Below are positions 35,560 to 46,689 of a stretch of 64,000 nt of DNA, piece by piece. The number at the start of each line of letters is the position of its first letter. The first letter of the stretch is position 1. Position numbers and translations under genes: made by a program. This DNA comes from Anadara kagoshimensis (lineage: Eukaryota; Mollusca; Bivalvia; Arcoida; Arcidae), in contig CM037857.1 in the NCBI GenBank assembly GCA_021292105.1, forward strand, positions 29,064,371-29,128,370. Reading direction: 5' to 3'. The notes below the pieces were generated by a model. The model was not told the origin of the DNA, searched no databases, and worked only from the letters and a program-made list of their open reading frames with translations.

Positions 35560-35985
35560 AGTGTAAGACGAGCTTTAGCGAGTTATGGACACTGAAAATA
35601 TTCATCAGAGTTTGATATATCTCTGTCTTACACTGTTATTGGTAAATGATTCTTTTTCTCACAATAATTTATTTTTTCTTAGAATCAGATTAAAATGTCA
35701 GAGAAATACAATTATTGCGGGAGATGGTTCGTGTGTTCTGTCTGAACAACGGGGAGACATGAAAATCTAGCACTGGTGAAAAAGATGTATTCCCTTGTCA
35801 TATGTGTCGGAATAATAGAATCTGTCACCTGTTTGTGACCGATATTGTATGATCTCAGTCAAGGGTTATGTGATGTAACATATCCCAAATCGAGGCTTTG
35901 TCGAGATTGGGTTATATTACATCACATTACTTGAGACTGAGATCAACCGGTATCGGTCAAAAACAGGTGACAGATTCTATTTCTC
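35560..35985. repeat. Two adjacent foldback elements
   Basis: 35560-35650: GGTAACAGTGTAAGAC pairs with GTCTTACACTGTTATTGG. 35816-35985: arms from AGAATCTGTCACCTGTTTGTGA to TCAAAAACAGGTGACAGATTCT pair with mismatches around a centre near 35900 (TCGAGGCTTTGTCGA). Both are MITE-like. Confidence 0.8.
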
Positions 35986-36244
35986 GTACCAATAAAACAT
36001 TTATAACTGTGATAAATACAAAAGAAAACACTACCCTCATGAGGCTTCTTATATTCTTTTGGGCTTTTATGCATTGTAAAAATCCACCCTTTGAAAATAT
36101 TCGAACGACAACACTTCAGAATTTTAAGATATCAACTGTTTGTAACCAATGCAAATATAAAACAACTCTGACAATAAAATATTTTAAATAAGAAATAAAA
36201 TAAAACACATTTTTAAAAATAAATAAAGAAACCCTTTAATTTAA

Positions 36245-37060
36245 TGACGTCAAACACAATGATCGGATACGTCATCCTTATTCGTCATTTGTCGCGTGAG
36301 ACAGTACCAGACAAACTGGACAAAACAGAAAAATCTAGCACTGGTGTGCGCGTGAGATTTTTCTGTCCGAGGTCCGAAGTACGAGAATAATAGAATCTTA
36401 CATCGGTAACAGGGGACAGAGATATCTCAAACGATAAATGTAAATCACATTTGGGTCCAAAAGTTGACATTGAAATGGAAGAAAAATAATCTATTATGAT
36501 ATAGAATATGGAAATCTCACCCTCGGGGTTGAAAATGTCTGGCTAGAGACTCAGCAAGACTCGTCTCTGCAGAAATTTTCAACTCCTCGGGTGCGATTTC
36601 CCTACCCTACATGGATTTTCATAATGGATTCTTATAATCTATTTGTTATAGTAAATCAAAACAAACATACCAATCCGTGCTCAGATCACAATCAAAAAGC
36701 AATTTTTTTATCTCAAGTTAATTAATGATCTAAATTTGTGCTAATCTTCTGTTTTGTTTACGTTTACTGTAAAATAAATTATATTCAGCGGGAAATAGTT
36801 ACATTTAAGACAATGTGGTTTTTTGTGTATTTTTTTCTGTGTCAGTATAACGTAATAGACCGATTATAAATGAAGAGACTGATAGAGGACGAAATTATGA
36901 TTCGTGTTGTACATACAGGTTAGTGCAATATTGCACCTCATTTTGTGAGATTATAAGAATTCATAATGAAAATCCATGCAGGATAGGTTAATCGCCAGAC
37001 ATGTTCAACCCCGAGGGTGAGATGTTCATATCCTGCATCAATTGACTCATAATAATATTG
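36245..37060. repeat. Cluster of foldback fragments related to 32395-32560
   Basis: 36490-36650 and 36945-37060 carry the arms GAAATCTCACCCTCGGGGTT and GTTCAACCCCGAGGGTGAGA next to CATAATGGATTCTTATAA. 36655-36705 is an R330 5' fragment. Confidence 0.6.
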
Positions 37061-37636
37061 CCGCTCATTCTGTGAGATTATAAATACAGTAACGAAAAAC
37101 AATTTGATGCCATGGATACTTATTTACATCTGAGCGCCTTTTTCGAATATGGATGCGGTAATTGTATATAATAACGATTATCTCACAAAGCTTGGGACGT
37201 ACTGTTTTTTTCTCCTGAAACCACTCTGTTGACCTCGCAATATTATGCTACTGGTAGAATAATTTAAAGATACAAAAGCTCTGTCCTAATATGTAAAATT
37301 GTTCCGATATTACACACGTGATCTTGGCACAAATGAATCAAAATAATAACTATTCTTAAAAGTAATGGTGGAGCGATACCGATTGTCTGTATATGTTTGA
37401 AAGAAAGGTTTTATCACATAGTGAATTACGTGAGCCCACTGTTAAGGTCAAAATTTCTGCCACTTCACATTTGGCTCACGATATAAGTAAAATATTCTTG
37501 GCTTAGACGTATATACCCATTCATTCAATCAATCAATTTTTTCATAAACATGCATTCAGACAGGTGCAATTGCTGATATTGCAATAAATCCATGTTTATT
37601 AAAAATGTATTTATTCCCACAATGAGGTTATTATTA
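37061..37636. other. Intergenic, nothing recognised
   Basis: No ORF or repeat that I could assign. Confidence 0.35.
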
Positions 37637-37853
37637 CAGTGCGTAAAGTTTGACCTTTAATTTGAATATTAGATTGGGCTAGTAGACTGTATGATTTAGG
37701 TAAGACAGCATGTTTCATGATCATAACCATCCAGTTTTGAGTATAACTGTCACCTATCCGCATATATCAACTTTATATATACCCTAAATTACACAATGGG
37801 CACGCCTGTTTGAATATTCAAATTAAAAGTCAAATTGCCAGGTCAAACGCACT
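37637..37853. mobile_element. Foldback MITE, about 215 bp
   Basis: Left arm CAGTGCGTAAAGTTTGACCT then TTAATTTGAATATT pairs with AATATTCAAATTAAAAGTCA and GGTCAAACGCAC at the right, with TA at both sides. A related element lies at 40640-40912. Confidence 0.7.
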
Positions 37854-38335
37854 ACTGTAGAAACCACTGTGGCTGTGACAGTGAAATTCTCTTTATATAC
37901 ATAGAAAATCAAATAAATTTGAATAAAGTTTGATATTTTTCACTTACTTGTACCTAGTCGTAACAGGAAATCTGTATGCGCATCCGGGATTGTCATAAAG
38001 TATGTCTGTAGAAAGGAAAATGTTGGCGGTATGGGGATTTTACACATGCGAAAATGACGATGTTTACACCGGAAGTTATGTCCTTGGTGGCGTTTAACGT
38101 CATATGCGCAACAGAAGCCGCTATTTGCATGGTTTTTCAATATGTTAAATCCCCATAGCACCAACGTTTTTCCCTATGCAGATATATTTTGGACTAATCG
38201 CGGATGCGCATACAGATTTCCTGTTACGACTAGGTACAAGTAAGTGAAAAATATTGATCTTTATTCAAATTTATTTGATTTTCTATGGATATAAAGAGAA
38301 TTTCACTGTCACAGCCACAGTGGTTTCTACAGTAG
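37852..38335. mobile_element. Foldback MITE with 135-bp arms
   Basis: Arms 37852-37986 and 38201-38335 are near-perfect inverted copies, from CTACTGTAGAAACCACTGTG at the left to its complement at the right. The 214-bp spacer is itself partly palindromic (GGTATGGGGATTTTA / TAAATCCCCATAGC). A smaller relative is at 57628-57776. It abuts the previous MITE. Confidence 0.85.
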
Positions 38336-38745
38336 CAAGAGATCACATGTTGAGTTCATCTTTCTTAAATTGCATATTCTTTCTCCGATAAACTATTAAA
38401 CAACTGAAAATTACTGAACCTAGCGTTTAACCAGATCTGCATCGACGATCAAAAAGGTGTCGTCTACTGCGTTTAGAAAAGGGTTACAGTAACGAGGTGA
38501 AAGATCAGGCAAATCAGGTGGATGGGATAACAGCATATCCCATGTTTAAAATCCAGTCACCAACTTGGGTTTGTGGACAGGAACATAATCATGGAGCAAC
38601 CGAATACTAAGAATTCCTGATTTTTTTTTTTTTTTCATAAAACGTTTGTACTTTTTAAAGATTTTACTTTTATAAACATATCCAGTGATAGCGTGCCCTT
38701 TAGGAATGTTAATTAGGACAACTATTACGTATCTATTAAAAAGGT

Positions 38746-39750
38746 AACTCGCCCCTAACCAACTCGCCCCTACCAACTCGCCCCTTGACATTACCAACTC
38801 GCCCCCTTGACGTTACCAACTCGCCCTCTCAATATCAGAAGCGATGAGAAGGTGATTAGTAAACAGATACTTGGTCGATAACAGCAACTCTCACCACCTA
38901 GGTTCAAATCCTGTTTAGCATTTTCTGTTGTGAAAATGTGTCAAGGTTGCTTGTCAAAGTGTCAGTTTTTTGGGGGTTACTCCATTTTTCTCACTATCTC
39001 GGACATGACTGCCTAGGTAAATGAATTGGGGACAAAATCTTGGGGTGTAAATCACCATCAGTCCACACGGCCATTCCAAAACTGATCAACTGAATATAAA
39101 TGAAAGAATCTTGACTGCGGTGTAAAACAAAAATTCTCCACTTAACACACTCCAGAAATGACGACATAAGTGAAAGAATCTTAAATAGGGCCTAAAATCA
39201 GAAAAAAACATTATTCAAACAACTGTCCTAGAATATTGACAGTCTTGATGGAAATAAGTGAAAGAATCTTGACTTGCACGAAGTTTTAAAGCAGAAATAA
39301 TAATTACAAACTAAATGAATCCATAGACATATATTTATTTGAATCATTATATTTTACACAAACATTTACAATTTATACATTTCAATGAACAACAGGAAGA
39401 ACTGGGTATAGGATTAAGTCGGATAAAATAAGATGACAAATGCCCTGCCTACTGCATATCAGATTGATCTGACACCGTCATCATATTTTATCTAACTTAA
39501 ATAAACATTTACATGTACAATACATTTACATACTGATAAAACACAAGCCTATTCTAAAACAGTTGGGAGTGAGTTGGTGTTGACTTCAAGATAAGTGGGG
39601 GCGAGTTGGTAATGGGGCGAGTTAGCATGGGGGCGAGTTGGTATATAGTGGGGGCGAGTTGGAAGGGGGTGAGTTGGTTAGGGGGCGAGTTAGCATGGGG
39701 GCGAGTTGGTATATAGTGGGGGCGAGTTGGAAGTGGGCGAGTTGACCAGA
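38746..39750. mobile_element. Foldback element with minisatellite inverted ends
   Basis: Left end: about five CCAACTCGCCCC units (38746-38830). Right end: about ten GGGGCGAGTTGG units (39575-39745), the exact inverse motif. The interior carries three GTGAAAGAATCTT-type repeats (39103-39272). FB-type transposons in other animals have such ends. No ORF is seen. Confidence 0.65.
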
Positions 39751-39759
39751 ATTCCATAT

Positions 39760-41070
39760 TTTTAAAGAAGTTTCTTAGTGTTCTTCCTTTTCTAATTCGC
39801 CAAACTTGGTTATCTTTCTATGTGGCTCAAAGTATTAAAACCATATTTCTTCTCCTATACAATTACCATATATTTCAGCATATTGGTCATCTTGACCCGT
39901 GTATGTTGTTGCTATTTTGAGAGATTCTCACCAGTATAAATCTTTCGCATATCAATTCTTTTTCTAACTTAAGCTATTTATTTGACAATCAACCTTCCAT
40001 CACCATTGGTCACTTTTTACTTTTGAAATATTTCTTTTGTTGCACGATTTTTTTTAGATCTTTCAGATCGGTCTTAATAAGATATGATGTTTTCCTCATA
40101 TGTGAATTTACGTATCCACGGGATATGGACCTATACTACAAGTTTTGCTCCTCAAAAACATCATGCATTTAATGAATGTTTGCTTGAATGATTGACAGAA
40201 TTTTACACAGGCTTTCATTAAGCTTCTCATTTCAATAACGTTTTTGCCTTTTTGTCCATCATTTTACAATCAGTGTAACGAGTGTTATAATGAAAATATT
40301 ATAAGGTTAATTATTTTGCAACAACAATATACATATCTCGAATATCAATGACAAGTGACTATATGATAAAACTATCAATTTTATTGTATGATATACATGT
40401 AAGGACAATACTGTTTGACCGACCCTCGCATTAACTATATACACCCACTTTACAGGTGATTATAGACAATTTATGATTGATCTGTCCGCTTGACCTTTGA
40501 TTTGAGTATTCATTATGAACGAGTTAATTCAAGTAATAGGCATCACGCGTGTATACCATGTCTATTTGATGTGAACACTCATCGTGGGCAATGAGTATAT
40601 GTATTAACTGCGAATCCTTACACTACCAATGCACTGGATGGGGCCTTCTGTATGAATATTCCTAATTAAAGATCAAACGGACAGGTCAATGTTGTTTGTC
40701 TTTACTAATATAAAGTGTACCAAGTTTGACCTTGCCGTTTGTGTAATTTGGGGTATACATAAATGCGGCATATAAGGATAGATGATACTGAGTGTTTATG
40801 TTAATCAAACACGGTGTCTTACATAAATCACATACTGTATTAGCCCAATCTAATATTTCATTTAAAGGTCAAGCGGCCAGGTCAATCTTAACGCACTATA
40901 TCGTGCGACATTTTTCATGCCGAAGGGTTGCCTTTTTTAACATCCGTTTTCCTCGATCATATAGGGGCCGACCACCTCAGTGTAAGTGAAAGAATCTTAG
41001 CAAGGAACCAAACGACATTACTCCACTCTATGACAACATAGAAATATAGCGTGGATCTGACGGATTTAAT
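39760..41070. other. Intergenic with one foldback
   Basis: 40640-40912 has arms TGAATATTCCTAATTAAAGA and TCAAGCGGCCAGGTCAATC-like text matching the 37637 family. Otherwise AT-rich and without a supported gene. Confidence 0.5.
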
Positions 41071-41071
41071 T

Positions 41072-41383
41072 TCATTTAAGCCTTCTTCTGTTTATTTTAA
41101 GTTCATTTAAGCTTTCTTCTGTGCGAAGATTGGTTAAATATTCAATAAATATGGCAGATTGTTTATCATACTTGAGGTACTCGGACTTTAGCTCATCTCC
41201 TACTACTTCAACTAATTTATCAGGTTCATTGGCTTTTGTCACTGCATATTGGGAAATTATTCGATTTATATTTTTGGGGATAATTGACAATATTCTTGAA
41301 TGTTCAAGCACTTGCAATTCATATGCCTCATTGGCTTTCTTTGTTAACTTCCGTACGCGTGATGACTGTAATGACTGACTCAT
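41072..41383 (-). pseudogene. Possible gag-like retroelement fragment
   Basis: 103 codons with an ATG start, rich in charged residues, predicted helical (SSRVRKLTKKANEAYEL). The N-terminal Ser/Arg-Val-Arg-x-Leu-x-x-Lys-Ala pattern resembles gag starts of invertebrate BEL/Pao elements, from memory of the family only. No protease or RT follows. Alternative: an unrelated coiled-coil protein. Confidence 0.4.
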
Positions 41384-41445
41384 ATTCGAATCTAAAGGTG
41401 TGACCGTAGTGATGGACTGAAGTGATAGAAACTGACAAGTTCAAT

Positions 41446-41643
41446 GACGTGGCCTCTTGATTATGTTCATTGAATTTACTGTTATGTACTTGACCAGAGT
41501 CAACACATAATGACGTGGCCTCTTGATTATGTTCATTGAATTTACTGTTATGTACTTGACCAGAGTCAACACATAATGACGTGGCCTCTTGATTATGTTC
41601 ATTGAATTTACTGTTATGTACTTGACCAGAGTTAACACATAAA
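41446..41643 (-). repeat. 66-bp tandem repeat, exactly three in-frame copies
   Basis: GACGTGGCC starts at 41446, 41512 and 41578. On the minus strand each unit encodes 22 residues (HNSKFNEHNQEATSL plus CVDSGQV) in one frame, upstream of and overlapping the gag-like ORF. The units are almost identical, so the duplication is recent. Confidence 0.85.
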
Positions 41644-41804
41644 AGATAACCCATATGCAAGCTGTTTATCTATAGTTGTATTTCAGTATGCATATATGAA
41701 TGTGGTAAATTCACTATAAGTAGAAAAATAAACAATAATAAGAATTTGGAACAGTAATAGTGATACCAAGATGAGAGCGCAGAATAAAAATTACACAAAA
41801 AAAA

Positions 41805-43478
41805 CAAGAGGTCCATGGGCCTTAACGCTCACCTGTGACATTTGAACCCATGAGCTTCATTCAAATATCAAAATGATAATTAGGCCAATATTCTAATATA
41901 CATCCCTATACAAAAAGTTTAAAGTTTTTGAGATAAATAATCATCTCAGTACTTGTTTGTATCTGTGATCTTGACATTTAAATCCATGCTCTTCATTCAT
42001 ATATCAAAATGACCACTGTTCCAGTACCAACAATATTCTAATATACATGCCTATACAAAAAGTTAATAGTTTTCAAGATAATTAACCATTTAGGTATTCT
42101 TTTGCATCTGTGACCTTGACCTTTGAACCCATGACCTTCATTCATATATCAAAATGATCATTAGAATAATACCTGAATATTCTAATATACATGCCTATAC
42201 AAAAGGTTTATAGTTTTTGAGATAAATAATCATTTCAGAACTTGTTCACATCTGTGAAATTGACCTTTGAACCCATAACCTTCATTCATATATAAAAATG
42301 GTTGTAAGGCTAATACCTACAATATTCTAATATACATGCATATACAAAAAGTTAACAGTTTTCAAGATAATTAACCATTCAGGTATTCATTCACATCTGT
42401 GACCTTGACCTTTGAACCCATGACCTTCATTCATATATCAAAATGATCGTTAGGATAATACCTAAAATATTCTAATATACATGCCTATACAAAAAGATAA
42501 ATAATCATTTCAGTACTTGTTTACATCTGTGACCTTGACCTTTGAACTTATGACCTTTATTCATATATCAAAATGACCATTGGGCCATTACTTACAATAT
42601 TCTAATATACATGCCTATACAAAAAGTCTATAGTTTTTGAGATAAATAATCATTTCAGTACTTGTTTACATCTGTGACCTTTGATAAAAAATGCTATTTT
42701 TTAAACATTTCTGGTGATAATGATGTAGGATTTTTTGGTTAATTGTAGATATTGACATGATGATCATTTTAATATATCGATTAAGGTCATGGGTTCAAAG
42801 GTCAAGGTCACAGATGTACAAGTTTACCAAAATATTTAATTATCTGCAAAACTATGAACTTTTTGTATAGGCATGTATATTAGAATATTGTAGGTAATGG
42901 CCCAATGGTCATTTTGGTATATAAATAAAGGTCATGAGTTCAAAGGTCAAGGTCACAGAAACTGGGACATGACCTTGACCTTTGACCTTGACATCAATCG
43001 GAAGAAAATCGCAAGACAAGATCAATAGTGAAAACTCCATACAATTATCTTCAGCCATTATGAAGTTATAACAATAAATGTCTCATTTTAAAAATTACAT
43101 AATTTTACGCAAAAAACGCGTAACCTATTTTTCGTCCAATTTTCATGAAAAACACAATTTTAGTGTATCTAGGTATCCTAAATCCAAAAATCTAATCAAA
43201 ATTTGCCTGCACCTTTTGGTTTCAGAGAAGAAGATTTTTTGTCTTTTGGCTATTTATAGTAACGGCAGCCATACTGTTGGGCGTGGTCAAACCCCGAACA
43301 CAATTTTGAAAGGCTGTTTCCCAGGCATAATAATCACCAAATTTCATCAAATTTGGCTCAGTAGTTTTGGAGGAGAAGCTTAAAATGTAAAGTTTACGCA
43401 CGACGCACGACACACGACAGACGACGGACGGTGAGAGATAGCAATAGCTCATCTGAGCCTTTCGGCTCAGGTGAGTAA
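41805..43478 (+). mobile_element. HINE/pearl-like element A1
   Basis: Left end CAAGAGGTCCATGGGCCTTA then ACGCTCACCTG. The core of about 145-bp monomers (TGTGACCTTGACCTTTGAAC and TAATATACATGCCTATACAA) runs to about 42700, followed by two inverted monomers (42740-42960). The right arm contains ACGCGTAACCTATTTTTCGT and an ACG-rich run. It ends with hairpin GAGCCTTTCGGCTC and AGGTGAGTAA. Non-autonomous; architecture (subterminal inverted GCTCACCTG / CAGGTGAG, microsatellite, 3' hairpin) fits Helentron-derived elements. Confidence 0.75.
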
Positions 43479-43825
43479 AAACAGATAAAATTCATTTAAA
43501 GATATAGAACATAATTAATTGTGAATATGGGTAGAAGTAAAGTCTTACATGGTGAGGTTATAGAGGCACTTAGGTTCACAAAAATTGTCACCCAACATAG
43601 CATGTCCACAGGGTCATCTTTAAAACAGACTGGAGCAATGAAAAGCTTGATAGCTAGAGTCAGTGTCTTACAGATACTTAATAAGATGAATTTAAACAGC
43701 CAAAGAGGGATAATTCTCTCCAAATTATAGGAAAAAAATAAAAAGTGAATCCTTGCAAATTGGAAACAATTTGATAACAAAAATGTGTAACATGACACTC
43801 CCCGCCTGATATCTTTGATATTATA

Positions 43826-45732
43826 CAAGAGGCCCATGGGCCTTAACGCTCACCTGAGGTTAAGTACATATCTCATGCAGAGGTTCAATAGTCAATAAAA
43901 GAGAACTCCTAATTTTCAGCAGCAAGGCAGAATTAAATGCAAGAATTTTGCAAATTAATCATACCTTGTCCCGAGATTGCTACATATAATATATGTATAA
44001 TATATTAATATATAATATATAGTCTAGCTACAACACATTATTTATAAACAGCTAAAAAAGTAAAAACAAAAGTATGAAACTATCACCTTCGTCTATATAT
44101 CAAAATGATTGTTAGGCCATTACCTACAATATTCGAATATACATGCCTATACAAAAAGTTAATAGTTTTCGAGATAATTAACCATTTCAGTATCCTTTAC
44201 CATCTGTAACCTTGACCTTTGAACCCATTACCTTAATCTATATATCAAAATGATCGTTAAATCAACTCCTACAATATTGTAATATACATGTTTATACAAA
44301 AAGTTTATAGTTTTTGAGATAATTAACCATTTCAGTATCCTTTCGCATCTGTGACCTTGACCTTTGAATCCATGACCTTAATCTATACATCAAAATCATC
44401 ATAAATCAATTCCTACAATATTGTATTATACATGTCTATACAAAAAGCTTATAGTTTTTGAGATAATGAACCATTTCAGTATTCTTTCGCATTTGGTCAC
44501 CTTGACCTTTGAACCCATAACATTAATCTATATATCAAAATGATTGCTAAATCAAAACCTATAATATTCTAATATATATGTCTATACAAAAAGTTAAAAG
44601 TTTTCGAGATAATTAACCATTTATGTATTGATTTGCATCTGTGACCTTAAACTTTGAACCCATGACATTATTCTATATATCAAAATGATCATTAAATCAA
44701 AACCTACAATATTGTAATATACATGTTTATACAAAAAGTTAATAGTTTTCCAGATAATTAACCATTTCAGTATTATTTCGCATCTGTGACCTTGACCTTT
44801 GAACCCATGACCTTTATCTATATATCAAAATGACCGTTTAATCAGTTCCTTCAATATTGTAATATACATGTCTATACAAAAAGTTTATAGTTTTCGAGAT
44901 AATTAACCATTTCAGTATTGTTTTGCATCTGTGACCTTGACCTTTGAACCCATGACCTTTATTAATATATCAAAATGACCATTGTGCCATTACCTACAAT
45001 ATTCTAATATATATGCCTATACAAAAAGTTAATAGTTTTGCAGATAATCAACTAAAACGGAAATAGTTGTGCATCCTTGACCTTGACCTTTCAAACTCAT
45101 GACCAAGATCTATGTATCAAAATGATCGTCATGTCAATACCTACAATTAACTGAAAATCCCATGCCATTATCACCTGTAATGTATAAAAAATAGCATTTT
45201 TTATCAAAGGTCAAAAACAGGGACATGACCTTGAACTTTGACCTTGACATCTTTTGGAAGAAAATAGCAAGACAAGATCAACAGTGAAAACTCCATACAA
45301 TTATCTTCAGCCGTTATTGAGTTATAACAATAAATGTCTCATTTTCAAAATGACAATTTTACGCAATAAACACATAACCTATTTTTCGTACAATTTTCAG
45401 GAAAAACACAATTTCACAGATATGCTGAATCTAAATATCTAATCAAAATTTGCCTGCACCTTTTGGTTTCAGAGAAAAAGATTTTTTTGTCTTTTTGCTA
45501 TTTTTAGTAATGGCGGCCATCTTGTTGGGCGTGGCCAAACCCCGAACACAATTTTTAAAGGCTGTTACCCAGGCATGATAATTGCCAAGTTTCATCAAAT
45601 TTGCCCCAGTAGTTTCGTATGAGAAAATAAAATGTAAAGTTTACACACGACGGACGATGGACGACGCACGACGGACGACGGACGGTGATAGATTGCAATA
45701 GCTCATCTGAGCCTTTGGCTCAGGTGAGCTAA
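43826..45732 (+). mobile_element. HINE/pearl-like element A2
   Basis: Left end CAAGAGGCCCATGGGCCTTA. Core of about seven monomers from 44080 to 45120. The right arm is closely similar to A1 (CAAAATTTGCCTGCACCTTT, GGGCGTGGCCAAACCCCGAA). It ends with hairpin GAGCCTTTGGCTC and AGGTGAGCTAA. A (TA)-rich insert is near 43980-44025. Confidence 0.78.
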
Positions 45733-45814
45733 AAAACTTAAATCCAAAATATGAAAAAGTAATATACACCATAAAAACAAATGTAAGAAATATATATTAG
45801 TAATGTGAGGAACC

Positions 45815-45960
45815 TATGTGGTTCCAGAAAACACACCAGGATTATTATGCCCGAAAAACACTGTTTTCACTGAAGAAAAAGGCAAGAACTTATGTGGTTC
45901 ATGTAAAACACCTTGGGATTATTATGCCCAATAAACTGTGTTTACTAAAACAAACAAAAA
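45815..45960. repeat. 76-bp tandem duplication
   Basis: TATGTGGTTC starts at 45815 and 45891, each followed by AAAACAC and GGATTATTATGCCC. It lies between element A2 and the BEL/Pao fragment. Confidence 0.7.
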
Positions 45961-45984
45961 TTTCGAATAAATTTTTCACTGAAA

Positions 45985-46508
45985 CATCCTTGCTGTCAGA
46001 TTTTGGTAAAAAAAAGAGGACAACAAGCTTTGAAACTGGACGTATGTAAGTGATAGTTTCATCATTTCTGGAGATTTTCACTTTAACTTTGCGTACCAAT
46101 CCATCCGAACTAGGAAATGTTTGAACAACAATGCCCATGGGCCATTCATTGCGATGAGTAGAATCCTTCAACAGAATAACATCACCTTCCATAACATTCG
46201 GATATTGATTTGACCACTTTGTACGCTTTTGTAGATTTTGAAGATACTCTTTCTTCCAACGACACAAAATATATCTGAGAGAGCTTGAACACGTTTCCAA
46301 TGCGCTTTATACATATCGTTGATATTGAAGGAAACAGATGGTATAATAACACTGTCCCATTTTTGAGTCAACAACATGGATGGACTGAGGATAGCAGGTG
46401 CTTCAGGATCAGATGAAACTGGAGTTATCGGACGTGCATTGACGATAGCTGATACTTCGGCTAAGAAAGTAACTAACACTCCATCTGTGAGATTCTTGGG
46501 TGATGCAA
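45985..46508 (-). pseudogene. BEL/Pao retrotransposon pol C-terminal fragment
   Basis: Minus-strand reading gives the segment after the integrase core: LAEVSAIVNARPIT, then the (P)ILSPSMLL region and AHWKRVQALSD. It continues in a second frame with WKKEYLQNLQKRTKWS, GDVILLKDS, then the conserved W-x-x-G-x-V...DG-x-V-R-x-V-x-V block and RPVSKLVVL. That order is typical of the BEL/Pao integrase tail (DUF5641). One frameshift near 46250-46290 breaks it. No LTRs, gag or RT remain around it. Confidence 0.82.
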
Positions 46509-46509
46509 G

Positions 46510-46689
46510 TCAATATTTTTTTGTTCTAGTTTTTCTGTTTACTATATAAAGATTAAAAATAAAGATTATGGATGTTAAGGTTTGTTTAATATCTTCGGCT
46601 CTTCAAGGAAAAGCAAGTTTACAAAAACGAAGCACTTGTTTTTCATAGACCTGGTCTAATTATAGAACGCGAAATCCTCAGATGTTTAA
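46510..46689. other. Spacer before element A3
   Basis: No feature recognised. Confidence 0.35.

Noticed and set aside
39554-39757. Minus-strand ORF rich in Thr/Arg/Pro/His.
   Set aside because: Translation of the CGCCCC minisatellite.
41072-46508. The gag-like ORF and the BEL/Pao pol fragment as one element.
   Set aside because: Both are on the minus strand, but pol would precede gag. Two intact HINE-like elements lie between them and no LTRs frame them.
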